From Chrysomallon squamiferum (lineage: Eukaryota; Mollusca; Gastropoda; Neomphalida; Peltospiridae): 62,000 nt of DNA. The stretch spans positions 25,240,930 through 25,302,929 of the forward strand of contig CM022672.1 in assembly GCA_012295275.1 (NCBI GenBank). Reading direction: 5' to 3'. A program made the translations under genes and the position numbers. Below, one piece after another: positions 10,871 through 22,189 of this stretch (positions are counted from its first letter, which is position 1; the number at the start of each line of letters is the position of its first letter). The notes beneath the pieces were generated by a model that searched no databases, was not told the DNA's origin, and saw only the letters and a list, made by a program, of their open reading frames with translations.

Positions 10871-11589
10871 ATATTTTTATGGTAATATGATGATATACAT
10901 ACATACAAACATATATGTAATTGAGATTTTTGCAAATATTTCAGTGACTAATTCCGTCGTCAGAGGGGGTCGTATAAAGCAGTGTGTAAGAGAGTTATTT
11001 ATCACAGGTCTGTCTCAACTGAATAAATACTTTAAAGTGATGAATTGCCACTTCGCTTGATAAACTGACAGGGGACGAATGTCGTCCAGTATATTAAGAT
11101 TCTCTTGTTTTTCTACAAAATGTTATCTCGATCGTACACACACCTAAGTAAATCGTACCCCCAGTAAGATCTCGCCGTTGTCCTAACATTAATTTTAGTC
11201 TTTTGATTTGTGAGAGAAAACTAAATAACCAGTAATCAGAAGAAACAAAACGAAATTTAGGGAACGGAGTACAACTCGTTTGTTTGAATGCTGGTGTCAA
11301 ACGCAAATGATTCATTGATTGATTCTACGAAGGAAAGGTATTTGACATTTTGTTTAATGTTTATAAATCAGGAATAAGGATTAGTTTGTATTTTTGAGAC
11401 AATTAATAAAGGAAACCTTTATATATAAATACTTTTTTTAATTTTTGCTGTTGTAATTTTTCTGTATGAATAAATAAACGAATGCTTAAAATCGCCTAAC
11501 AAACGAGGACTATATATTGGCTACTGGGTGTAAAAACTGGTGTTCCAATTAAATAAAAATAAATAAATAAATAGTGTATAGAGCCGTTT

Positions 11590-11626
<37 letters not shown>

Positions 11627-14600
11627 AACAAAAAAACATTAAAAATATATTTAAAATTGGCATAAAATTTGGAACCTCTCTAAGAATTTTAAAACCAGCT
11701 ATGGATTGAAACAAAACAATTCTATCGTACATCTTTCTTAATTGGCTCAGTATTACATTAAGATAGAAAATCCTTCTTCAAAGAAGTTAATTTGTGAAAC
11801 CAGCGGAATGATACCAGAATGACACAAAACAGTTTGAACAGCAGCTCTCCTCCATTAAAGGAAGTTATTAAAGTTAGATTTAAAATCTGTTTAAAACGCA
11901 AACATTCTGTTATGGGTAAAATTCAAGTCAAACATGGTAACTGACAATTTTCGATGTAGGTAAAATCACCTTTCCATGCTCTAAAAATTTAAATGCTTAC
12001 CGTTTTACAAATTGGTTCAAGGGAAACAACTTTGTTATCAAACAATTAACGTTTATCAAAATTATTGCCCTTCCTTCTTAATTTTATTTTATTTTTTAAA
12101 ATTTTTAATTATGGATACATTTATTATTAGCAATGATTTTTTTTTAAATGTTCTAAAATGAATATTTCCTTCATGCTATAAAACCTTCACAACTCCATGT
12201 AGACTCCCTTTACAAACCTAGTATTAATCAGCTAACATTTTCACATATAATCACCATACAATATAATATGAAGTTTTTTCTTTTTCTTTTAAATTTTTAC
12301 CATTCAAAGAAATCAAACTAATTGCAAATACTTCAGAATCTTGAAATTTGGTGAATGCATTCACCACTTGATAAAACAAAACAATCTTCCTGACAAGATT
12401 TGAAAACAACACAAACTATTTTTGAAATTTGTTTATTTCTATTATGAAACTCAACAGTAAGGTTGCATGTGGAAAATGAATACTTAATAAAAAAAAAAAA
12501 ATCAAATAAAATGAAAAAGAAAAAAGCCAATAATAAAAAAATGTACTACTTCAAAACACCCCAAATCCATTTTACACATTGCAATATAACAAAACCAAAA
12601 AGTAACATTCCACAAATTATAAAATAACTTAACAGTTGAAAAGACTCAAGACACAGGTCAAAGAATATCTGTAGTTATCTGAGCTCTTTTAAAAAACATT
12701 ACACTGCAACACAGCAGCAATTACAAGGTTAGACATGCTTAAACTGATGAATTTTTGTTATTTCATTACAAAAACTTAAATGTAAACCATTAAAATAAAA
12801 CATTAACATTTCAGAACACGATTTGTAACCATAATATTTCAATATAATATAAATATCTTGATGACTTAATACACCAAATTATTAACTTGATTTGATTAAT
12901 TTTAGAAATCTTGTATGAAATTAAAAATGCTTAATTTTATTATTAACAAAATTTAAAACTAAGAAAACAAAAAACCCATTGATATGAAACATTCAGAAAA
13001 AGCTTATAACAATGTTCTGCATAATAAAACATGCAAATCATCACTCGGGTTGTAAAATAATCTGATATATGTTAACAATCTTAAAAAGGTTACATGATAA
13101 CCCAATACATTATACATTTTCCCTCAATTTACATAGCATAATTATATCATCATTTTGCTACAGTGGGCCATAATATGTATGTACTGTTGAGTGTTAAATA
13201 ATAGAAACTGCAGAATTAGTATGCTATTTATAAAAATCAGAGCTAATATTTTATTAACACTGCTCTGAGAGATCTAGGTAATAGGAAATATTGAACTGAT
13301 TTATTTAATAAAAATGTATGAACAGGTTAATAAGTTTTAAGTATACATTAAAATTCAATTTCAACTGCATATTTAATAACAGTAAAGTAACATAACACAA
13401 ATTAACAATTGTAGGCTAGTGCCTGGTTATCTATGCATCTTATGTCTGGTTTGTGCTACAGAAGTCAATACCAGATTTTACTGAGTTTTAAGTCTAGCCT
13501 CATTTTGGGCATTTTAAAGAAAAAATAAAATAAAATAAATAAATAATTTTTATGTAAATAAATCAATCAAAATAAATATGAAAAGATTTTCCATAATCTC
13601 TTGAAAGTTGCTGGTTATTTTTTGCATTGTTATTGCATTTCAAAGAAAGGAAAAAAATAGTCAAAAATGTTAATTGGGTTTTCCAAATAATCGTGTAACT
13701 ATTTGAAAATTTATCTAGCTTATGTGTTCACATATAATTAGATCAAATTAGAAACAAATTAGAAAATATGAATCATGCAAGTATACATAATAAACCATTT
13801 AGGCAATGAAAAACATTACAATTTCAATTACAATTTAAAAGATATTAGATATCCATAATGTAGTAGAATTTCTTTTCCACATTAAAAAGTTATCTTCTGG
13901 TTTCCTTTCAACTATATCCTAACAACCTATTTTTAAGGTGTATTCTTTGTAACATTTTAATATAAATTTATATAAAATAAAAAAATAAATAAATTAAAAT
14001 AATAAATAAAAAAAGATAATTTTATTTCTATTAAACATTCAATTTGAATCAGTGAAGAAAAGTAAACCCTATTTATTCAGTGGCGATCCAGTTTTAGTAA
14101 TTTTCTGGAATTTTGTCAACTTAATTGTTAATAAAATACAATGCTGTACTAACTAAACTTAAGTATACATGATTATATACTGCTTTCTAACAACTTTTTG
14201 TGAGAAAAAAGCATTTATGGTTTTGACAAGTTTTTACTTGAAAATATAAAATTAAAAAAACAGAAGTAAAAACTAATAAAGTTTAGTGATGTCAAAATTC
14301 TGAAGTCACAAATACTAAACAACCACCAAGATCTCTTACACATCTAACCCAGTTCCTCACCATAAAAAAAACTGAATAATAAAAAATAAAAAAATCCAGA
14401 CAAAATGTAGAAAACGGACAATGGGTTGAAATAAACAAAAGTTGAAACAAACAACTGTTAGACTTTAATCTTACGTGCAATTCGGATATTCATTTACATA
14501 AACCACTGCATAATGACAGAATCACTGAATAATGAAATAAACCAATTTAACATACTGCACAGAAAATATTAACTGAAGTTGAAATTTAGCAGCCATAAAT

Positions 14601-15004
14601 GAAGATGAATGACTGGAGAAGTTGACAAATGTCAGTATGACAATGTTTAGTTTTGCCGATTTCATACTCGGCTGCTATGGGATTATTGTGCTTCATAAAT
14701 CTTACTGTTTTTTAAAAAATATTTCTTTATTTAAGGCAGTTGCTCTATTATACCCAGTTTATTATCAAATGGCAAGATTAACGCTAGGAAGATAAACAAA
14801 TTCCAAAGCAAAAGGATATTATAGAAAAATAATTTACTGGCCAACAAAACCTTTATACGACTAAAATGGATTTATTGGCAGCAATTTCAGTAACAAATGT
14901 GATGAAAAAGAATTGTATAAATATACAAAAATTATAAAACAAAATAAAAAAACATTAAAATATGCCAAGTGTTTTTTCCCTTAATGGCATCCATCTCCCT
15001 TTAC

Positions 15005-15072
15005 ATGGAGTTTGGTTTTAGAAATACTAAATGTATTTCACCGACACATTTCTGAAGTGCACCAAACTCCAT
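15005..15072. other. Inverted repeat (hairpin) in the putative 3' region of the PGC-1 gene
   Basis: ATGGAGTTTGGT at 15005-15016 is perfectly complementary to ACCAAACTCCAT at 15061-15072. An inner AAATGT/ACATTT stem closes an 11-nt loop. The size is compatible with a small-RNA precursor or a structured UTR element, but chance is not excluded. Confidence 0.4.
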
Positions 15073-16389
15073 ATAGATTGGTTATTTACTCATACACAAA
15101 GTAAACTATGAAAGAACTAATTTGTGCGTTTAGTGAAACATTTTGCTTTTTAAAATACATTCTCAAAATTGTAAATAGGACTAATCTAGTGACTACAGAT
15201 CAAACAAGATGAATGTTACATTTGTTCAATCCTCAGCATGTGACAAGTGTGAAATTTTATTTCAGGGGTAGTAAGCTGTGCTAATCTACATAATTCTAAT
15301 TTCTTTTTTCCATTTTTATACCACACCTCCACTTGTTAGGCTGAAAAATGCCAAACTGAATACAGGTAACCAACAATAATTTTGAAAACCTGATTTTGGG
15401 AAAACTAAAACATATGAAAACATGTATAACAAAGTATTTATATCTAAATGATAAAACCCTACTTTAAATAATGGTTTTTTAACAGAAATGGAAAAATTAT
15501 GACAGCTGGTTCTGTAGCTGGTATTTGTGTATTAAAAAAAAAAAAAGATAAAAATTATGCTCCAATATTTTATGGAAATAAAGGGGACAGCAACATTTAA
15601 TTATCAGGCTTTCAAAATCAGTTGTAAATAATGGAATTAATACTGGCTAAATTCAGTTGAATAATCTGCACCAACCAGGTATCTTTTTTTTCTTAATCAT
15701 TATGTCAAACATTAAATATATTAAATTCATCAACAGTATAAAACAAAATATATAAAAATATCCCTGTTAGAAAATATATTATAATAGTGATGTTTAATAT
15801 GGACCTCTGCTTTACTGGTTTAACTGGAAACACAATTTAAGCAACAATCCTATAATCCTTAATTTTATGATTTGTGGACTGCTAAAAAAAAAAAAAAAAA
15901 ATCCTTATTAAATTAACCAGTGTTTGTAAACATTTATAACACACAAAACATCTTTAAATTCTTTTAAAAATAAACAAAAATAAAAATAAACTGAGACTGT
16001 TACAATTCTTTCTGCAAACATCCCACAACTCAATTACAACAAAGTCACCAATTTCAAATAAAACGAGAAGCTAAGAAATCCCATGCAAAAAACTTTACAA
16101 ATTTAGTTAAAGGCCATTAGTATTAAACAGTGTTAAAATTTTTATTAATGTACTGCTTAGATGGTTAATTTGTTTGTACATTGACTTTTGTGACCGTACA
16201 GAGTAATGTTGGGTTTAAGTCACAATACCAGGGTGGCAAGTTATTCAAATATTCATGTGTTTTGTCACTGACTTTCAAATTGATATTCTCATCTTAAAAG
16301 CTTGATATGTGGATAAGATATGCCTGGTAGAATACCAAATTTGCCGAGTTTTTTTCAACCTGGGGTCAGAATTTTTTTCAAAATCTTTT

Positions 16390-16399
16390 TTTATTTATT
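16390..16399 (-). promoter_or_regulatory. Candidate polyadenylation signals of the PGC-1 gene
   Basis: Two overlapping AATAAA hexamers read on the minus strand about 270 nt after the stop codon. More distal sites are equally possible. Confidence 0.3.
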
Positions 16400-16664
16400 T
16401 ATTATAAATTCATGCTTGCTTTTTCTGCTGAAAAAGATAAATAGAGTACTTTAGACTTTTCTGTCAAAATCTCGTAACTGAAAGACATACTGCATGATAT
16501 TCTTCAATGCCAACTTAAAAATACTGCAACTTAACACTTGATTCAATGTGCAGTGTCACATTTTCAATTATGTACCTTCGTTACATATAACAAAAAAATA
16601 TCTAATTGTTTCAAAGTAGAAATTTTGTTTTAATGTTTTCACATTTCTTGTCGTACTTTGCACA

Positions 16665-16777
16665 TTATCTCTTTTTTTTCAGTTTCTGTTGTGCTTGTTT
16701 CAGGAGCTGATCAAAATCAAGGACGGCACGAGGTTGGGGCTGTGGTGCAAATTCTTCAACAAACTCCGTCTTCCCAT
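16665..16777 (-). CDS. PGC-1 homologue, last coding exon
   Basis: Starts with two bases completing an Asp codon, after a TTTCAG acceptor. It encodes GKTEFVEEFAPQP and the conserved C-terminal DFDQLLKQAQQKL, ending KKKR and TAA. Vertebrate PGC-1 proteins end in a closely similar DFDSLLKEAQ helix. Confidence 0.93.
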
Positions 16778-19700
16778 CTGAAATGTTGAAGTTTATTATG
16801 TTCACTGATATTTTTATTCACATTATTATTCCTAATCCAAAGGTGCAATTTTTAATTCTCAATTTACAAAAAATGTGAAGTGCACCACAGAACAAAAGTT
16901 ATCTTGGCTTTGGGTATCAATTAACAGTATATGAATTAAATGTTGATTGACAAGAATATGTAAAATGTTAAAACAGTGCAAAAATTACATTAAAACAAAA
17001 TGCCCAGATAAAGTGTGAGATAAAAAGAAGACCATTAATTTAAATTTGCATTGTAAACACATTATTTTCAGTTTAATAAGGTAACTCACAGTAGTTAGTT
17101 GTGTTTTAAAATACAAACTGAAACTTAAAAATAAAATATAATAAAATCTCCATCTATAAAAAGAATGAATTCACAGCAATTACCCAAATCCTGGTAGTCA
17201 ACATCACAGAATTCACGACGGCCGCCGAAACAAAGATCAAATTTCTGTTCACCTGGAATGTCATTTCCCTCTGAGAAAATTTTAAATAAAAGCTTAGTGC
17301 AATCATTAAATACATCCTGGCAATAGCAAAATTTATCTTCTATGATGGATATGAAACAATATGAATGAATGTTCAACACCTAAGCATTTAATGTGTTTAT
17401 GTATCCCAATCTTAAAGTTCAAATTTCTTTGAAGCATTAACAGTCAGTGTAATTAATCAAAACAAATTTTTAACTAATCTGCAATCGAAGACCTTCTTCA
17501 TCTTGATTTGTTGGTTCTGCTGTATTTAGTAGAATAAACTGAATCTTCCTAAAAAGAATTTAAGAAATCAAAGATGTCACAATAATCTTTTTTAAATTTA
17601 AAATTTGTGTACTTTATATTAACTTTTAGGGCTTGTTAAAAACCTTACTTTCAATGGCAGCATAGGCATCACAAGTGTAGGCAAATGTCACAAAACCATA
17701 GTTGTCCCTGAAAACACATTCAGCAAACTTTGAAATTTCCATGTTTTACAAACTTCAGAAAAACGTATAATTCACAGATTAAAAATTATTTTGCTACAAT
17801 TTTAGTAACTTGTTAAATTCTGAGAAATATTCTGTGTATAAATTTTAACCTCTTTAAGAACCAGATATGCATAATGACCATGTTCAACCCATTCAGACTG
17901 TTCTTCACACTAACAGCGTGTAAAGTTACTGTACAGGTTGACATTTCTGTACCTCCCAACTACGGAGATCACAGTCAGGTTTGTCCTGTGTCTCGGACAC
18001 TGGAGAGGAAAGATTTCTGTTTTAGAATCTTACTTATATTCTTACTATAATAACTAGGACTGTTGCTTTTTCTTACTATGAAGCTAATTCTTAGTCCATT
18101 ACCTATTTTCTCTGAAATGAGTGCTGACACTTTCTATTTCTCCAAATCGAGAAAATCTTGCCCTCAGTTGCTTTCTTGTGTGTCCATCAGGTATTTTACC
18201 AACATAGACAATGCGTCTCTCCTCCTAGTAAGTAACAGTTTAGAACATGTTTTTTAAGTATTTCAACCATGCTATGTTCTTAAGACAAAAAACTGATGAA
18301 ATGATGATACTCTGTACAATATAAATTACCACTGATGATTAAAACCATAGATTACACACTAGTAGAATTTACAAATAATAAACTTGTGCTTTAAAGACCA
18401 ATGAAAGTGGTGTAAAAAATGCCAAAGAAAATATCCTTCGTGGCAAAATGCCAATAAAAATAATTATGCTTGAATAAAATTTGAAAGAAAAAGAAACCTC
18501 TGTAACCTAAAATGTATCATGTATGCTGTAGGTTCATTTTAGTACAAATGTACACTTCACTGAATTTAATCATTTCTTCTTCTCTCGAACTTTAGTTCAG
18601 ATATTAAAGCCATTTTGACATGATTCTGTCTGAAATATAAACATTACACTCTTGACCGAGCTAACCTTGTGTTGTAATAAAAAATAATCTGTTAAAGATA
18701 TCACAAGGTGTTCAACCCATTCAGACTGTTCTTCACACTAACAGCATGTAAAGTTACTGTACAGGTTGACATTTCTGTACCTCCCAACTACGGAGATCAC
18801 AGTCAGGTTTGTCCTGTGTCTCGGACACTGGAGAGGAAAGAAAATTCCACTTTATAATTAATTTTGTATATGTTGCATGTGTGTATGCATGCACAGATAT
18901 CAATTTGACAAACAGTGGGAACTTTCAAATTTTATAATGCTTTTTCAACTTACAATCTGTTTTCGTTTTTCTTCTGCTTTTAATCGTTTTCTCTCTCTTC
19001 TGTATCTTTCTGTTGAACGAGATCGCGGTGAAGACGAATACCTGAAAATAGAAATTTGTGTTCAAGACAAGATTCCCATAACCTGTGAAATTTATTAAAT
19101 CTATCAAATGGACCTTTCCAGTTTGAAAAACCATACAGAAAAAGAAATTTATTTAAAAAAAAAAAAAAATATCTAACAGTATCAGGTTGAAGCTTTTTGT
19201 TTCATTTTTTTGTTATGAAATTAAATTATAAAGTTAATCAAATGTTATGTGAAAACCTAAGGACCACAGTTGTTCATCTAAAAAGAAATTTAGAAAACAA
19301 GTTTGGATAATCTGACAGGGCTGTAAGGGCCACAGTAACTGTCCAATTTGGTCCATAACCTGAGAATTACTTACTGAAAGTTTTACTTACTTAGACAACT
19401 TTACCATCAATTATATCGAACAGTGCAAATGATACAATCTGAGAGGTAAATCTCACCTGCTGTCTCTTGATGAAGAACGTGAACGTGATCTTGATGAGCT
19501 TGATGTACTTGAGTATGACCATGACCTGGGAAAAACAAGGTAATGAATTATAATACCCATTTCAATTTAGACTATTAAAACACAGTCCAGGTCTGTCTTC
19601 TAGCTGGTAAGTTTGAGACAATTGTTTTTAGTTATGGATGCCAAAACAAATGGCAAATTTGTCAAATGTCATTAATAATTAAAAAAAATATTTATTTAAA

Positions 19701-22134
19701 AACTGTTATCAGTCACAATAAACTATTGCCCAACTATGTAATATGAATTAAGCTATATTACATGATTAATGCAAAGCAAACAAGTATTACACAAAATAGA
19801 TGAAAGACAGTTGTCTGTTGTGTTTGAAATAGAGGTAGGAATCAATATTAATATTAGTGTTGCTGTCAAGAATCTTTTTTGTATAAAACCTGTAAAGCAG
19901 TTTTTTAATTCAGTTTTCTTTGATGGTTGATGAGACCTGGCAAATGTTTTAAAATGCTGACACAATCAAATGACTTACCTTGAACTTGAGGATGAACCCG
20001 ATTCTGATGAATACGACCTCTGTCTCCTGCTTCGATCCCTGCCTCGTGACTGAGATCGTGACCGAGAGCGAGATCTTGACCGGCTGCGTGTTGATGATCT
20101 GAAACTTTTAGGATATCTGTCATCTTTGTCAGCAAAGTTGTCCCGCGAAGTGGTCCCATCATAGCGCGTACTGTTTGTAAAACAGCTGTGATAAGCAGGC
20201 AGCTTGCTGTACATTCCGGCAGAATCGCGAGTTGGGGAAGGGTCACGTGATATGTAGTCCAGAATTGTTATTCCTTTATTGTTTTCCTGTTTCTTCTTCG
20301 GAGGTCTAGGAGGAATGGACAGATCAGTGCAGTATGAAGGCAGCTTGTCGAAATATTTATCAGACACGTACATCGGACTTTCTTCTCTCTTTTCTCTGTA
20401 GTTCTTTTTGCCTCCTTTATTTCTTTTCGTGAATTTTTTAGACCTGTCAGACCTATCCTCTTCAACATCCTCTTTGTTATCACAACTGTTGTAATTACAA
20501 TCCTCCACCACTTCCCCTTCCTCCAGATTGTCACAGATATTTTGCATTGGGCCCACAGAACTGATTCCGGACAAATTGTCAAGAGTTGTATTATTACTAC
20601 CACAAGATGGCTCCTCGCTTATTTCAACTTCACTGCCAACGTAACTTGCATCAACGTCTGTATTCAAATCTACACTAATCTCAACCTCATTGATGAAAGG
20701 CAGTGAAGCTGCTGCCGTTGTCACAGTGGCAGTAGCTGTAGTCACAGGCACTGAGCAATAATCATGATCCAGAACTGAATTATTTACACCAATTCCATTT
20801 CTATCATCCTGTTTAGACATTTTGTCAAAAACTGAATTTGTGCTTAAACTGGGACTTGACTGACTTTTGTGCAAACCTGGAGAAATAATTTTCTCTATCA
20901 CATATTTCTTTGGTGATGGTGTGACCGACCTGGCCACTGTTTTCTGCACACTGTGAAGGAGAGTCTGAAGGCTGTGTTGTCTGCCGACCTTTCTTTGGCA
21001 GGTTTGCCATCATCACAGGCAGCATAATTGCCAACTTTCTCTTGCGTCGAGCTCGAATTTTCTCCAAAACCTCAGGTAGAGGATTTGTGCCTGAAATTAA
21101 ACATACATTTTTTTTGTTTCCAGATTTTTTTTTGTTTTATCTTATTACTATTACTATACATCATCTTTTATTATAGACATTTTCTTTTTATATATCTCTT
21201 ACTATTCAGTTTTTACTCAAATATAGTGCTTCTTAAATTGGTGATAAAATTTACAAATTAAAATAATTTTTACTCAAAATCAGTTTCCATGATTGTTAAA
21301 TTGGTGATAAAATTTACCAGTTAAAAGATTTGTTTTTATTATATTGTTTCCATTGTAAACAATTTCCTCTGAAATATACTGTATTAAATGGTAGTTCTTA
21401 AACTGATGAATGGAAATATTTATGAGATTCAATTAAAAAAAGCTGATAACCTACCTTTTCCACATTTCTTTGGTATACTGGAAAGGAAAAAAAAAAAAAA
21501 AAAAAAAAACAAGTATTATATTTCACCAAGCATTAAAAATACAATTAATGTGCCCAGAAGAATATCAAATATTTTAAAACAAATCTAAAATATGTAATTA
21601 CTATCAAAAATACTATCCAATTATCTTTGAAAAGGTCTTGTAAAAATAAAGCCCTCTGGTATACATACCTGTTTGTTGTTTGTGAAACTGGCTTTTCCTC
21701 TGTTTTGTTTTCATTTGACTGTCTGTATTGTGATGAGTGGTCAGTTTTGTCCAGATGTTGTGACACTGCAACAAAATAAAGCCAAATTACTCAAAATGTA
21801 TCTAGTAAAGTTCCTACTGAAACATGAGATTTTTCTGAAGAAACTTTAAGGTTTTTTAAAATTACTTTCTAAATAAAGGTGTTATTTTTATGTTTGCTCA
21901 GTTATAAAAACATTTCCAAAGGTTCCTCAATAAATAATAATTTTCCACTTTTTCTACAATATTAAAATACACTTGACATACCATCTTCAAACTGCACCAA
22001 CAAACTTCCAAGGTCCTTAGCCTCAATCCCTAGAAAACAAATCTTTAGTCTTAACTGGGGGAAAAATATAATAAAGAATAAATATATATAAAAATATTGA
22101 TATCTAATAGATAAAGGAATAACATGTAAGAAAA

Positions 22135-22189
<55 letters not shown>

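Larger units (their letters stand above)
10900..16664 (-). other. Region 3' of the PGC-1 gene; no further gene seen
   Basis: Between the AGT array and the PGC-1-type stop codon no exon or RNA gene could be recognised. From about 11.65 kb onward the DNA is A-rich on the plus strand but poor in microsatellites, unlike most of the window. That would fit a long 3' UTR of the minus-strand gene, as PGC-1 family messages often have. A 36-nt A run lies at about 11590-11625. Confidence 0.4.

Noticed and set aside
19905-20603. Additional frames of 111-113 codons over the PGC-1 central exon
   Set aside because: They are out-of-frame readings of the coding exon. The correct frame is fixed by the DHDYC motif, the RS region and the splice phases.
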